From: a methanotrophic endosymbiont of Bathymodiolus puteoserpentis (Logatchev)
GTDB lineage: Bacteria; Pseudomonadota; Gammaproteobacteria; Methylococcales; Methylomonadaceae
NCBI RefSeq assembly: GCF_900128525.1
Contig: NZ_FQTQ01000206.1
Coordinates: 62,001 to 126,000 of the forward strand
Direction of reading: 5' to 3'
DNA length: 64,000 bases
This document shows, one piece after another, positions 9,790 through 18,452 of the stretch. The notes below the pieces were generated by a model. The model was not told where the DNA came from and ran no database searches. It was given only the letters and a program-made list of their open reading frames with translations. Each line of letters opens with the position of its first letter. The stretch's first letter is position 1. Position numbers and translations under genes: made by a program.

Positions 9790-11244
9790 CTAAGGCTTCC
9801 ACTCATGCATTTGTTTTATACATAGCTGATTTAATGCTTCCGCACGACTATCGCTATCAGCTTCAGTATAACAGCGTAATTCAGGCGCATTACCTGAACC
9901 TCGAAAATGCACTACCTCATCATTAGCTAAAGTGATACGTACGCCATCGGTGTAATCAAAAGCAACGGCTCGCTCTATTTTTCCCGCAAATAATTGTGTT
10001 AGCACAGCAGCATCTTGGGTCAATTCGCCAGTTTGCATTTGCCCTAAAATAGACTGGCTTAATTTACTTGGAAAATTTTTAATGCGGTCACTATAAGTAA
10101 ATCGTGGTGGCAAGGTTTTCAGCAATGCCGAAATTGAGCACCCTAGTTGTTTCGCTTGCAACAATAAACATAACGGCACAATCACCGCATCGCGTGTTGG
10201 TAAAGCAGCGAGTGTTTTGTTATTTAATTGAATGGGGGTATTTTGTAAAAAGCCACCATTCGCTTCATAACCCACTACACTGGTTTGACTGGTCATCGCT
10301 TGCATAGCAGAAATAACAAAAGGGGAGCCTATTTTAGTACGCTTTACCAGTGCAAATTGAGCGCACTTTTCGACAGCGCTATTACTACTAACGGGGGTTA
10401 CTACTGCCTCTGCTTGTAAAAAACGTGCAACTAAAATACCGGCAATATCACCGCGTAACCATTCGCCATGTTCGTCACTGACTAAAGGTCTATCGGCATC
10501 GCCATCGGTGGAAATAATACAATCAAGGCCAAACTCAGCCGACCATTGCTTAGCTAAAATGACATCTTCTGGACGAATGGCTTCGGTATCGACGGAAATA
10601 AAGGTATCAGAACGCCCTAAAGAGATGACTTCAGCACCTAATTCTGACAAAATCTTTGGTAAGAGATCACGGGCAACTGAAGAGTGCTGATAAACGCCTA
10701 ATTTTAAGCCTGCCAAGCTATTTTCAGGGAAAAAGTCTAAATAGCGCGCAATATATTGTTGTTCTGCAGTCGTATTAACCGCCGGTAAATAATCACTCGC
10801 TAACAAGCTTTCTTTACCATCAAATAAAGCATCATTGAGTACTGGATTTTGAGCCAAAATTCCTTGCTCATCGTCTTTTAGTACTTCACCGTCAGGTTTG
10901 TTAAATTTAATACCATTACGATCTTCAGGAATATGACTACCCGTCACCATTACGGTCGCAATCTTATGCGCAATACCATACAGCGCTATAGCAGGCGTAG
11001 GTAAAAGACCGCAATTAACCACTGTATAACCGGCATCAACCACAGCAGCAGCAACCGCATTCATAATGCGTGGTGTACTCTTGCGTAAATCGCCACCGAC
11101 ACCCACTGCTTGCCCAACCTGAATAGCATCAATAGACTGTAAATAATGTAAAAAAGACAAAGTATAGGCATAACAGACTTTATCTGTCATATCACTGACT
11201 AAGCCACGAATACCGCTAGTACCAAACTTAACTTTATTTTTCAT
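9790..11244 (-). CDS. Phosphohexomutase (phosphomannomutase/phosphoglucomutase family)
   Basis: This alpha-D-phosphohexomutase of 484 residues interconverts hexose 1- and 6-phosphates through a phosphoserine. Visible motifs are KFGTSGIRG at the start, the phosphoserine loop TGSHIPEDRNGIKF, the Mg-binding loop DGDADRPLV, the sugar-binding GYEANGGFL and the C-terminal phosphate-binding FRGSGNAPELR. Substrate choice between mannose, glucose and glucosamine cannot be decided from the motifs; E. coli-type ManB/CpsG is the closest in style. It lies 48 bp upstream of ftsK on the same strand and downstream of a REP palindrome. Confidence 0.85.
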   Translation of the reverse strand: MKNKVKFGTSGIRGLVSDMTDKVCYAYTLSFLHYLQSIDAIQVGQAVGVGGDLRKSTPRIMNAVAAAVVDAGYTVVNCGLLPTPAIALYGIAHKIATVMVTGSHIPEDRNGIKFNKPDGEVLKDDEQGILAQNPVLNDALFDGKESLLASDYLPAVNTTAEQQYIARYLDFFPENSLAGLKLGVYQHSSVARDLLPKILSELGAEVISLGRSDTFISVDTEAIRPEDVILAKQWSAEFGLDCIISTDGDADRPLVSDEHGEWLRGDIAGILVARFLQAEAVVTPVSSNSAVEKCAQFALVKRTKIGSPFVISAMQAMTSQTSVVGYEANGGFLQNTPIQLNNKTLAALPTRDAVIVPLCLLLQAKQLGCSISALLKTLPPRFTYSDRIKNFPSKLSQSILGQMQTGELTQDAAVLTQLFAGKIERAVAFDYTDGVRITLANDEVVHFRGSGNAPELRCYTEADSDSRAEALNQLCIKQMHEWKP

Positions 11245-11285
11245 TTGCTTTCTTTTTCAAGTTTAGAGTTGCTAGGAAATAAAAA

Positions 11286-11352
11286 CTGTAGGGCGTAGCT
11301 TTAGCCCGCTAAGCCACCTACTCTAAAGGCGGGCTGAAACCACGCCCTACAG
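11286..11352. repeat. REP-like palindrome (GTAGGGCG/GGCTTTAGCC family)
   Basis: The 24-nt arms CTGTAGGGCGTAGCTTTAGC and GCTGAAACCACGCCCTACAG (outer bases shown) fold into a long imperfect hairpin with a 19-nt loop. The TTTAGCC core is shared with the palindromes around the RAYT gene at 25408. It lies between nusB and the phosphohexomutase gene. Confidence 0.75.
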
Positions 11353-11383
11353 ATGTTTACAAACAAACATTGGGTTATTTTCC

Positions 11384-11821
11384 CTAACTTTTCTTTAGCT
11401 TTGCTTCAATTTCTAGCTTACGCTGAATTTGTGCAACTTTATCCAATACGCCATTGACATAGCGATGACTACCATCCGCACCAAAGTATTTTGCTAATTC
11501 CACACCTTCATTAATAATGACGCGATAAGGTGTTTCTGGCTTATGCAACAACTCATACACACCAATTCTTAAAATAGCGCGCTCTACCGGATCTATATCG
11601 TTTACTGCACGATCAATAAAATCTTTCATGGCAAAATCGATTTTATCCAGATCCTTAGGAATACCATGAAATAAATCCGTAAAATAACTTTTTTGCGCAT
11701 TTTTTAAGCGTTGATCTTCAGCGAATTGACGCGCAATCGTGCTTAAATCTGTGCCAGTCATTTGCCATTGATACAAAGCTTGTACCGCACATTGTCTCGC
11801 TTTTGTTTTTGCAGAACTCAT
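11384..11821 (-). CDS. nusB: Transcription antitermination factor NusB
   Basis: NusB binds boxA RNA with NusE (S10) in antitermination complexes on rRNA operons. The 145-residue length is normal. Recognisable blocks are RQCAVQALYQWQMTG near the N-terminus, DFIDRAVNDIDPVERAILRI, and ETPYRVIINEGVELAKYFG near the C-terminus. Its ATG overlaps the ribH stop by one base, the common gammaproteobacterial ribH-nusB arrangement. Confidence 0.95.
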   Translation of the reverse strand: MSSAKTKARQCAVQALYQWQMTGTDLSTIARQFAEDQRLKNAQKSYFTDLFHGIPKDLDKIDFAMKDFIDRAVNDIDPVERAILRIGVYELLHKPETPYRVIINEGVELAKYFGADGSHRYVNGVLDKVAQIQRKLEIEAKLKKS

Positions 11822-12297
11822 TAAGCGTCCAAATTTTTAAATAAAGTAACCATTTCAATCGCTGATAAGGCAGCTGAAGCACCATTGTTACCCGCCTTAG
11901 TCCCCGCACGTTCAATAGCTTGCTCAATACTATCAACCGTTAATACGCCAAAGCTAACGGGAATATCATACTGTAAAGAAATTTGCGCAATACCTTTAAC
12001 GCACTCACCTGAAACATAATCAAAATGAGGTGTAGCACCCCGAATCACCGCACCGACAGTGATAATGGCATCATATTTCTTACTGGCAGCAATACGCTGC
12101 ACAACCATAGGTAACTCATACGCACCAGGGGCTTTAACGACAGTAATATCTTCTTTGTTAACCCCATGGCGTACTAAAGCATCGATGGCACCATTTTCTA
12201 ATTGCTCAACAATAAAGCTATTAAAACGTGACGCAACAATACAATATTTACCGCCTTGTGCTAAAAAATTACCTTCTACTGTTTTTACTGCTGACAT
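11821..12297 (-). CDS. ribH: 6,7-dimethyl-8-ribityllumazine synthase
   Basis: RibH condenses 5-amino-6-ribitylaminouracil with 3,4-dihydroxy-2-butanone 4-phosphate, the penultimate step of riboflavin synthesis. The 158-residue protein has the family blocks [37 protein letters not shown] with the catalytic His in the PHFDYV segment, and the C-terminal [14 protein letters not shown]. It lies 69 bp downstream of ribBA, with a short REP-like hairpin in the gap. Confidence 0.95.
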   Translation of the reverse strand: MSAVKTVEGNFLAQGGKYCIVASRFNSFIVEQLENGAIDALVRHGVNKEDITVVKAPGAYELPMVVQRIAASKKYDAIITVGAVIRGATPHFDYVSGECVKGIAQISLQYDIPVSFGVLTVDSIEQAIERAGTKAGNNGASAALSAIEMVTLFKNLDA

Positions 12298-12327
12298 AGT
12301 TGCCTCTTTTAAATGTATAAACTATAA

Positions 12328-12354
12328 CGTAGAGCGAACTAAAGCCCGCCCTAC
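12328..12354. repeat. Short REP-like palindrome between ribBA and ribH
   Basis: On the minus strand it reads GTAGGGCG, GGCTTTAGTT, CGCTCTAC: 8-nt arms with one mismatch around a GGCTTTAG core. This is the same motif family as 11286-11352. In the transcript it would form a hairpin between two riboflavin genes. Confidence 0.55.
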
Positions 12355-12366
12355 TATTTGTTAATT

Positions 12367-13470
12367 TTATTCGCTACTTTCCACTAACTCTAAATTAAAC
12401 CCAGAAAGCCCAAAATAAGTTTTTTGTTCACCTAAAACAGTGATTTTATGCACGCCTAAATCCGCAAGTATTTGCGAACCCGTTCCCGTCGTGCGCCATT
12501 CCCCTGTTTTTTCTGCTACAACAGGGTTAATCACCCCATTATCTTGCAATTGATATTGGTGTACGAGTTCAGCTAATGCTTTATTATTTTCTTCTTGACG
12601 AATCAATACCAAAACACCACGACCTTCCTCAGCAATATGCTTCATTGCATCACGCACTGGCATTTTACAGTCACTACGTGTTGAAGAAAAAATATCATCC
12701 ATTAAATTACGTGCATGCACTCGAACTAAAACCGGTTCATCATTCGCAACATCTCCCATCACAATAGCCAAGTGAATATTGCCATCATTACGATCTTGAT
12801 AGGCATATAAACGAAAATCACCAAATTCTGTTGGTAAAGCACATTCACTAATTCGCTCTAATGTAGCTTCATTCTTAGTACGATATTGAATCAAATCTGC
12901 AATCGTACCGATCTTAAGTTCATGCTCTTTAGCAAAAACTTCAAGATCAGGGCGTCTAGCCATCGAGCCATCTTCATTTAAGACCTCAACAATCACAGAT
13001 GCAGGCTCTAGCCCAGCTAAACGCGCCAAATCACACCCTGCTTCAGTATGTCCAGCGCGATTTAAGACACCTCCATCACGTGCTCGTAACGGAAAAATAT
13101 GCCCAGGCTGCACCACATCTTCTGCTTTAGCATCTTTAGCAACGGCACTTAATATCGTTTTTGCACGATCAGCTGCCGATATGCCTGTCGTAACCCCTTC
13201 AGCCGCTTCTATAGAAACGGTAAAATTAGTCGCAAAAGCGGCATTATTATCATTCACCATGAGAGGTAAACGTAATTGTTGACAACGTTCGCCTGTTAAA
13301 GTTAAACAAATCAAGCCACGGCCATAGCGCGCCATAAAATTAATATCAGCAGCGCGTACTAACCCAGCCGCCATAATTAAATCGCCTTCATTTTCACGGT
13401 CTTCATCATCCATGATCACGACCATTTTTCCCTGGCGTATATCTTCAATAATTTCCTCAGTTGTATTCAT
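12367..13470 (-). CDS. ribBA: 3,4-dihydroxy-2-butanone-4-phosphate synthase with degenerate GTP cyclohydrolase II domain (RibBX-type)
   Basis: The N-terminal half (about 1-200) is RibB, making dihydroxybutanone phosphate from ribulose 5-phosphate. It has [32 protein letters not shown] and the other RibB metal and substrate motifs. The C-terminal half (about 210-367) is fold-related to RibA, but the zinc cysteines of GTP cyclohydrolase II (C-x10-C-x-C in active enzymes) are not kept: the site reads [18 protein letters not shown], with one Cys left, and the QEGRGIGL segment is replaced by QEENNKALA. This matches the RibBX hybrids known from proteobacteria, whose RibA half lacks activity. A separate ribA would then be needed elsewhere. 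Overall length (367) is normal. Confidence 0.9.
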   Translation of the reverse strand: MNTTEEIIEDIRQGKMVVIMDDEDRENEGDLIMAAGLVRAADINFMARYGRGLICLTLTGERCQQLRLPLMVNDNNAAFATNFTVSIEAAEGVTTGISAADRAKTILSAVAKDAKAEDVVQPGHIFPLRARDGGVLNRAGHTEAGCDLARLAGLEPASVIVEVLNEDGSMARRPDLEVFAKEHELKIGTIADLIQYRTKNEATLERISECALPTEFGDFRLYAYQDRNDGNIHLAIVMGDVANDEPVLVRVHARNLMDDIFSSTRSDCKMPVRDAMKHIAEEGRGVLVLIRQEENNKALAELVHQYQLQDNGVINPVVAEKTGEWRTTGTGSQILADLGVHKITVLGEQKTYFGLSGFNLELVESSE

Positions 13471-13473
13471 CTA

Positions 13474-14127
13474 CTAAATAAACCCACTTTCTCTTAATAA
13501 TTCTGTTGTCACACCCGCAGTACAAGTTGCTGCAGCCTCGCCTTTCATTAAACGTTCCATGTAACGTGCTAGTAAATCAACCTCTATATTCACCTTATCA
13601 TTAACCTCAATATTACCCAAAGTTGTCTCTTTTAAAGTATGGGGCACAATATTGACGCTAAATACCGCCCCATCAACCTTATTTACGGTCAAGCTAATGC
13701 CATTAATACAAATAGACCCTTTCTCAGCAATATACTTTGCCAATTCATTAGGTGCTTTAAATTTAAAACGAATAGAACGACCATCCGGTTTTTTTTCTAA
13801 TAGCACCGCTAAACCATCAACATGACCACTGACGATATGTCCACCTAATCGCGTTTGCGGTGTTAATGCCAATTCCAAATTAACCGGCGTGCCACTCGCT
13901 GCGAGTTTTAAGTTAGTACGGGCTAAAGTTTCATTAGACACATCAGCAACAAAGCCATGCGCACTTAACTCAATCGCTGTTAAACATACTCCATTTACAG
14001 CAATACTGTCACCTAAAGCCGCGTCCACTAAAGATAACTTGCCGGTATCAATAGATAGACGTACATCGCCTGCTTTTTGTTCAATCTGGGTTATTTTACC
14101 CACCGCTAAAATAATGCCTGTAAACAT
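13474..14127 (-). CDS. ribE: Riboflavin synthase alpha chain
   Basis: This enzyme dismutates two molecules of ribityllumazine to riboflavin. The 217-residue protein starts MFTGII and has two lumazine-binding barrels (about 1-95 and 96-200), each with its repeat motif: DSIAVNGVCLTA and GSICINGISLTV. GHIVSGHVDG marks the start of the second repeat. It lies one base downstream of ribD and 3 bp upstream of ribBA, so the cluster is probably one transcript. Confidence 0.95.
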   Translation of the reverse strand: MFTGIILAVGKITQIEQKAGDVRLSIDTGKLSLVDAALGDSIAVNGVCLTAIELSAHGFVADVSNETLARTNLKLAASGTPVNLELALTPQTRLGGHIVSGHVDGLAVLLEKKPDGRSIRFKFKAPNELAKYIAEKGSICINGISLTVNKVDGAVFSVNIVPHTLKETTLGNIEVNDKVNIEVDLLARYMERLMKGEAAATCTAGVTTELLRESGFI

Positions 14128-14128
14128 A

Positions 14129-15232
14129 TTATGTTTGTACCTTATATTGAAGTCTTAAATCCACACCTACTTTACGTGCCTCTAATAGTGTTAAATTTTT
14201 CTTATCTGCCATAACGGTAATGTCTGGCATATCAAACAAACCGCGACCACTAGAACCGAGCAGACAGGGAGCCATATAAACGATACATTCATCAATTAAA
14301 TTTTGCTCCATCAAAGCACCATTTAAGACACTGCCTGCCTCAATTAAGACCTGATTCACCTGCTGCTCTGCTAAAAACAATAAAACTGCATTCAAATCTA
14401 AACGCCCTTGCATTCCAGCATGAATTACGTAAACTTCTGCACCAGCCTGAGTCAGCGCCTCAATTTTATATTTCTCCTCAGAACTCGTTAAAATCAATGT
14501 ACGACCCGCTAAAGTCAATAATTTCGCGCTAATTGGTGTGCGTAATTGAGAATCCAAAACAACGCGTAAAGGCTGCACGACATCAACACCCTCCAAGCGT
14601 ACATTCATGCTCGGATCATCTGCTAAAACAGTATCCACGCCTGTTAGCACACAACAACTCGCTGCCCGTAACTTTTGCACATCGTGCCTAGCTTGTGGCG
14701 CAGTAATCCATTTACTTTCACCCGAAGCCATCGCCGTACGCCCGTCTAAACTCATTGCCATCTTACTGATAACATAGGGTTTAGCCATCGTCATACGTGT
14801 AATAAAGCCTCGATTAAGTGCTTGTGCCTCTGACTCTAATACACCACAAATAACATCAATACCTGCTTGCTTTAATAAAGCAACGCCCTTCCCTGCCACT
14901 AAAGGGTTAGGGTCTTGCATAGCAATCACGACACGCGCCACACCCGCTTTAATTAAAGCCTCAGCACAAGGTGGCGTGCGCCCATAATGACTACACGGCT
15001 CTAAAGTCACATACGCGGTAGCGCCTTGCCCCTCTTGAGTATTTTTTAATGCCTCAACTTCAGCATGCCCTTGCCCAGCACGCATATGCCAACCTTCAGC
15101 AATAATTTCATTACCTTTAACGATAACACAGCCAACACGAGGGTTTGGCTTGGTGGTATATCGCCCTTTTTTAGCTAAATACAACGCACGCGCCATAAAT
15201 AAGCTATCTTGTTCTGCTTGTTGCTTAGCCAT
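14129..15232 (-). CDS. ribD: Bifunctional riboflavin deaminase/reductase RibD
   Basis: RibD carries out pyrimidine deamination and side-chain reduction in riboflavin synthesis. The N-terminal deaminase domain (about 1-145) has the zinc ligands in GHAEVEAL and EPCSHYGRTPPCAEA. The C-terminal reductase domain (about 150-367) has MAMSLDGRTA, GVDTVLADDP and the LIEAGSVLNGALM segment. The 367-residue length is typical. The start overlaps the nrdR stop by one base, and ribE follows immediately. Confidence 0.95.
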   Translation of the reverse strand: MAKQQAEQDSLFMARALYLAKKGRYTTKPNPRVGCVIVKGNEIIAEGWHMRAGQGHAEVEALKNTQEGQGATAYVTLEPCSHYGRTPPCAEALIKAGVARVVIAMQDPNPLVAGKGVALLKQAGIDVICGVLESEAQALNRGFITRMTMAKPYVISKMAMSLDGRTAMASGESKWITAPQARHDVQKLRAASCCVLTGVDTVLADDPSMNVRLEGVDVVQPLRVVLDSQLRTPISAKLLTLAGRTLILTSSEEKYKIEALTQAGAEVYVIHAGMQGRLDLNAVLLFLAEQQVNQVLIEAGSVLNGALMEQNLIDECIVYMAPCLLGSSGRGLFDMPDITVMADKKNLTLLEARKVGVDLRLQYKVQT

Positions 15233-15684
15233 TATTTCTTTTGTAAATCAGCAATCATATCGGTAAATTCACTGACATCCTGAAAGCTTCTATAAACAGA
15301 AGCAAAACGCACAAAAGCCACATGATCTAAAGCAATTAATTCTTTCATAACTTGTTCGCCAATTTCTAAGGCAGCGACCTCTCGATCACCTTTAGCATTT
15401 AACTCTTTTTTAATTCGAATAACTGCTGCTTCAATCTGATCACTAGTAACAGGACGCTTTTCTAATGCCCTTAAAATACCAGCACGCAATTTACGTTCAT
15501 TAAAAGGCTCACGCAGCCCATCGCGTTTAATGACTCTAGGCAAATTAAACTCAGTGACCTCATAAGTGGTAAAGCGCTCTTTACAGGCCACGCATTCACG
15601 CCTACGTCGCACTTGATCACCCTCATTCGCTAAGCGAGAGTCAATAACTCTAGTATCTTGGGCAGTACAAAAAGGACATCGCAT
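15232..15684 (-). CDS. nrdR: Transcriptional repressor NrdR
   Basis: NrdR represses ribonucleotide reductase genes in response to ATP/dATP. The 150-residue protein has the N-terminal zinc ribbon (MRCPFC at 1-6 and CVACKERF at about 31-38) and an ATP-cone domain (about 49-139, starting [17 protein letters not shown]). It is the first gene of the nrdR-ribDE-BA-H-nusB cluster; an ISL3 element sits about 95 bp upstream of it and could affect its promoter. Confidence 0.95.
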   Translation of the reverse strand: MRCPFCTAQDTRVIDSRLANEGDQVRRRRECVACKERFTTYEVTEFNLPRVIKRDGLREPFNERKLRAGILRALEKRPVTSDQIEAAVIRIKKELNAKGDREVAALEIGEQVMKELIALDHVAFVRFASVYRSFQDVSEFTDMIADLQKK

Positions 15685-15771
15685 AGTAACTTATTTTGCT
15701 AGAATCTAAAAAATGTGGCATAACTATTAGAAAACCGCCAATTTTACAATAAATTGCTGATTAAAGCTGGT

Positions 15772-17112
15772 TTTTATTAGGCTCTTTTGAATTTTAAGTG
15801 GGTAAGCAATTAGCATTTATTTTAGAAAAGTCTAATTTCCCCGTTAATAAATAAGCGATTGTTTTGAAGTGCTGCATTTTATATCCTCTCGCTTTTCTTT
15901 TTGCTGCCTGTAAAACCGAGTTTAACCCCTCCAAAATACCATTATTGATTTGGCTCTTTTTCCAGCTGACAATTCCATCCCAATGCCTCTTGATTGTCTT
16001 AGCTACTTTTACAATGGGAGCCAGCTGACTGTGAGTAGCCCAGTAATACCAGTTATTAAGTAAGCCTTCAAATTTCTCTGTGCTTTCGGCAACATAAATC
16101 TGTTGAAATGCTTCACGAATTTGTAGGGCTCGGACAGATTTTAAGTTAAGTTTTGCCATGCTTAACTCCTCTTTTATTATTTTTTGTTTTTCAGTTAAAT
16201 TAGACTCGTTTTTCAAGAAAATATAACGATTTCCCTTAAGTATGGGTGTGTAACTCCCTTCTTCTCTACGCACCTGGTCAACGGCTTCATTGATAAGTTT
16301 TATGATATGAAACTTATCAAAGGTAATTTCTGCCTCGGGCATGTTTTCTTTAACACCTTTAATAAAGGCAGGAGACATATCGCAACTCACTTGTTTGATT
16401 GCACTCCTATCACCCTGTTTGGCTTCTAATACTTCCACAAAATCAACAACCGTTTTATGATCTTTGCCTGCACTAATGTGCAGTGTTTTTCTCTCTTCCA
16501 GGTCAACAAATAGAGTAATGTAGTCATGCCCTTTGGCAATGGAGGTTTCATCCATTCCTAGGAGGCTTATATCACTGTAGTCCTCATCCATCTTGGCTAG
16601 CTCAATGTAGGTATCCAATACCCGCCATATTTTATGATCGGAGACACCCGTCAGGTCACTCACATTGTGAACCGGCATGGCTTTGCATAATTGAATTAAT
16701 AACGCTTCAAACAGTAGCGTAAATCCTGACACCTTGCCTTCCCAAGGGGTGGGTATGAGTCGAACCTTTCCATCATCACGTTTAATTCTGGGAACGCGTG
16801 CATGTAGATGACATTCATGTTCGAAAAAATTCAAATGCTGCCAGTTTTTTTGAACGGTATCGTATGCCTTATACTCTTTTACTTCATCATCACCGGCATC
16901 AGGGTCTTCAAAAGTACTTCCTCGCTTAAAGTCTATTTGTATATCAAGTCGCTTTTCTTCAGCATTAAAATCAATAGATTTAATCAACCAAGGTGAATTA
17001 ATATGGAGTGCTTGTTGAAATAATTCTGTTATCATGAAAAACAAACTCAGGTGGCTTATTAGGATTGTTAATTATAATTTACCCACTCACTTTTCAAAAG
17101 AGCCTTTTATTA
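15772..17112 (-). mobile_element. Complete ISL3-family insertion sequence with 8-bp target duplication
   Basis: The element proper is 15780-17104 (1325 bp). Its 26-bp ends begin GGCTCTTTTGAA and finish GTGGGTAA on both sides (inverted), with six divergent central positions. The flanks 15772-15779 and 17105-17112 are both TTTTATTA, an 8-bp duplication as expected for ISL3. It carries one transposase gene. The identical duplications and intact gene suggest a recent, possibly active copy. Confidence 0.93.
15794..17044 (-). CDS. ISL3 family transposase
   Basis: This DDE transposase is about 413 residues when started at the ATG at 17035; a TTG at 17044 is the longer alternative. It has an N-terminal helix-turn-helix region (about 95-140), a catalytic core with GMDETSIAKGHDY (first Asp), CDMSPAFIKGVKENMP and FDKFHIIKLINEAVD, and the C-terminal NNGILEGLNSVLQAAKRKAR typical of the family (catalytic Glu). 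It fills the ISL3 element bounded by 15780-17104. Confidence 0.92.
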   Translation of the reverse strand: MFFMITELFQQALHINSPWLIKSIDFNAEEKRLDIQIDFKRGSTFEDPDAGDDEVKEYKAYDTVQKNWQHLNFFEHECHLHARVPRIKRDDGKVRLIPTPWEGKVSGFTLLFEALLIQLCKAMPVHNVSDLTGVSDHKIWRVLDTYIELAKMDEDYSDISLLGMDETSIAKGHDYITLFVDLEERKTLHISAGKDHKTVVDFVEVLEAKQGDRSAIKQVSCDMSPAFIKGVKENMPEAEITFDKFHIIKLINEAVDQVRREEGSYTPILKGNRYIFLKNESNLTEKQKIIKEELSMAKLNLKSVRALQIREAFQQIYVAESTEKFEGLLNNWYYWATHSQLAPIVKVAKTIKRHWDGIVSWKKSQINNGILEGLNSVLQAAKRKARGYKMQHFKTIAYLLTGKLDFSKINANCLPT

Positions 17113-17148
17113 ACTCTTTAATTTGTACCAGAATTTTCGTTACATTAT

Positions 17149-17787
17149 TTGTACCTGCTTATGCAAGAAACTGAAGGTGTTATCAAATACCACTTAAACT
17201 ACAAGCAAACAGCGGCAAATTCCGACTGGCCTCTTGCTACGATGAATAGTTGGCGCTGCCTCTTATATAAATTAGACTTAATTGGTCAAAATCCGGCACG
17301 TTATAAGGGCTATGGTTATGGCAATATTAGCCAGCGCTTAACAGGCGAGCAATTTATTATCAGCGGCACACAGACAGGCGGTATAAGTCACCTCCACGCG
17401 CAACATTACTGCCTTATAGAAAAAGTTGACTTAGCACGCAATCAGGTTGATTCCTCCGGCCCTTGCCAGCCATCATCAGAAGCATTAACTCATGCTAGCG
17501 TGTACGCTCAAAGTAAAAAGATTAACTGCGTCATTCACGCACATAGCACTGAGATATGGCAGGCAACTCAAGCCTTAGAACTGCCACATACGCTTGCGAA
17601 TATTGCCTATGGCACACCCGAAATGGCTGAAGCTGTCAACCAACTATTTCAATCGGAACAACTTCAACAACACTCCCTATTTACCATGCTAGGCCACGAA
17701 GATGGTGTCATTGCTTTTGGTGATGACTTTGCACAGACCGCCTGCACACTCATTAATCTTTTAGCAAAAAGTAAACAGCTAAACTAA
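17149..17787 (+). CDS. Class II aldolase/adducin-like protein
   Basis: The 208-residue protein (start preferred at ATG 17161; a TTG at 17149 is upstream) has the class II aldolase fold: GYGNISQRL for substrate phosphate binding, SSEALTHASVYAQ and the HAHSTEIW metal site, then a later LGHEDGVIAFG segment with the third His. Related enzymes are zinc-dependent fuculose- or ribulose-phosphate aldolases and methylthioribulose-phosphate dehydratase; the substrate here cannot be assigned. It begins just outside the ISL3 element, so its upstream region was split by that insertion. Confidence 0.75.
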   Translation: MYLLMQETEGVIKYHLNYKQTAANSDWPLATMNSWRCLLYKLDLIGQNPARYKGYGYGNISQRLTGEQFIISGTQTGGISHLHAQHYCLIEKVDLARNQVDSSGPCQPSSEALTHASVYAQSKKINCVIHAHSTEIWQATQALELPHTLANIAYGTPEMAEAVNQLFQSEQLQQHSLFTMLGHEDGVIAFGDDFAQTACTLINLLAKSKQLN

Positions 17788-17895
17788 AGAACACAAAATA
17801 CCAGCTAAAGACCTGCTACCCCTATCATGATATAAACAAGTATCGTACCTATTTTTAACTCCCTCACTTTATAAACCACACAAGAAATACACAAC

Positions 17896-18402
17896 ATGAA
17901 AAAAGTATCTCACTTACTACTATTATCAAGTTTAATCTGCCTCCCTCAAATCAGTTATGCCAAACAAGAAATCGCAGCTGCTAATAATATCGAATACCCT
18001 AAACACCTGACAAACTGGCGAATTATTGGTACTTCTCTACGTAATGACAACAATACCCAACGCGCTATTTTAGGTAATGCCATCGCAATCAAAGCGGCAC
18101 GCGCAGGCATTAAAAAAATAAACTGGCCTAAAGGTGCTATTCTCGCAAAATTGGTCTGGAAAAACGAAACCTTACCCACATGGCAAGCAGCCACTGTACC
18201 TGGTGACTTTGTGCATGCAGAAATCATGGTCAGGGATGCAAAAAAATATGCAGCAACGGGTGGCTGGGGATTTGCACGCTGGACAGGTTTAGAGCTAACT
18301 CCACATGGCAAAGATAGCTCATCAGCTCAAGCTTGTTTTGATTGTCATCAAGCGGCTAGCGGCACGGATTATGTCTTTACTCAACCTGCAAAACTTCCTT
18401 AA
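17896..18402 (+). CDS. Cytochrome P460 family protein
   Basis: This is a periplasmic monoheme protein of 168 residues. It has a signal peptide (about 1-22, ending ISYA), a P460 domain with [36 protein letters not shown] and [10 protein letters not shown], and the heme motif C147-F-D-C-H151. Cytochrome P460 of nitrifiers and methanotrophs oxidises hydroxylamine, to N2O or with NO as intermediate, using a lysine-crosslinked heme. A lysine in the [10 protein letters not shown] block is the candidate crosslink, by recollection of the family. It sits alone between the aldolase-like gene and ettA. A role in handling nitrogen oxides fits the nar/nir genes downstream. Confidence 0.85.
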   Translation: MKKVSHLLLLSSLICLPQISYAKQEIAAANNIEYPKHLTNWRIIGTSLRNDNNTQRAILGNAIAIKAARAGIKKINWPKGAILAKLVWKNETLPTWQAATVPGDFVHAEIMVRDAKKYAATGGWGFARWTGLELTPHGKDSSSAQACFDCHQAASGTDYVFTQPAKLP

Positions 18403-18452
18403 ACAACGCTATAATAGTCCAACATTTTCTTATAGGAATTCATAAAACCAAC

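Noticed and set aside
15685-15779. FMN riboswitch for the riboflavin cluster
   Set aside because: No RFN-element conserved blocks are visible upstream of nrdR, ribD or ribE.
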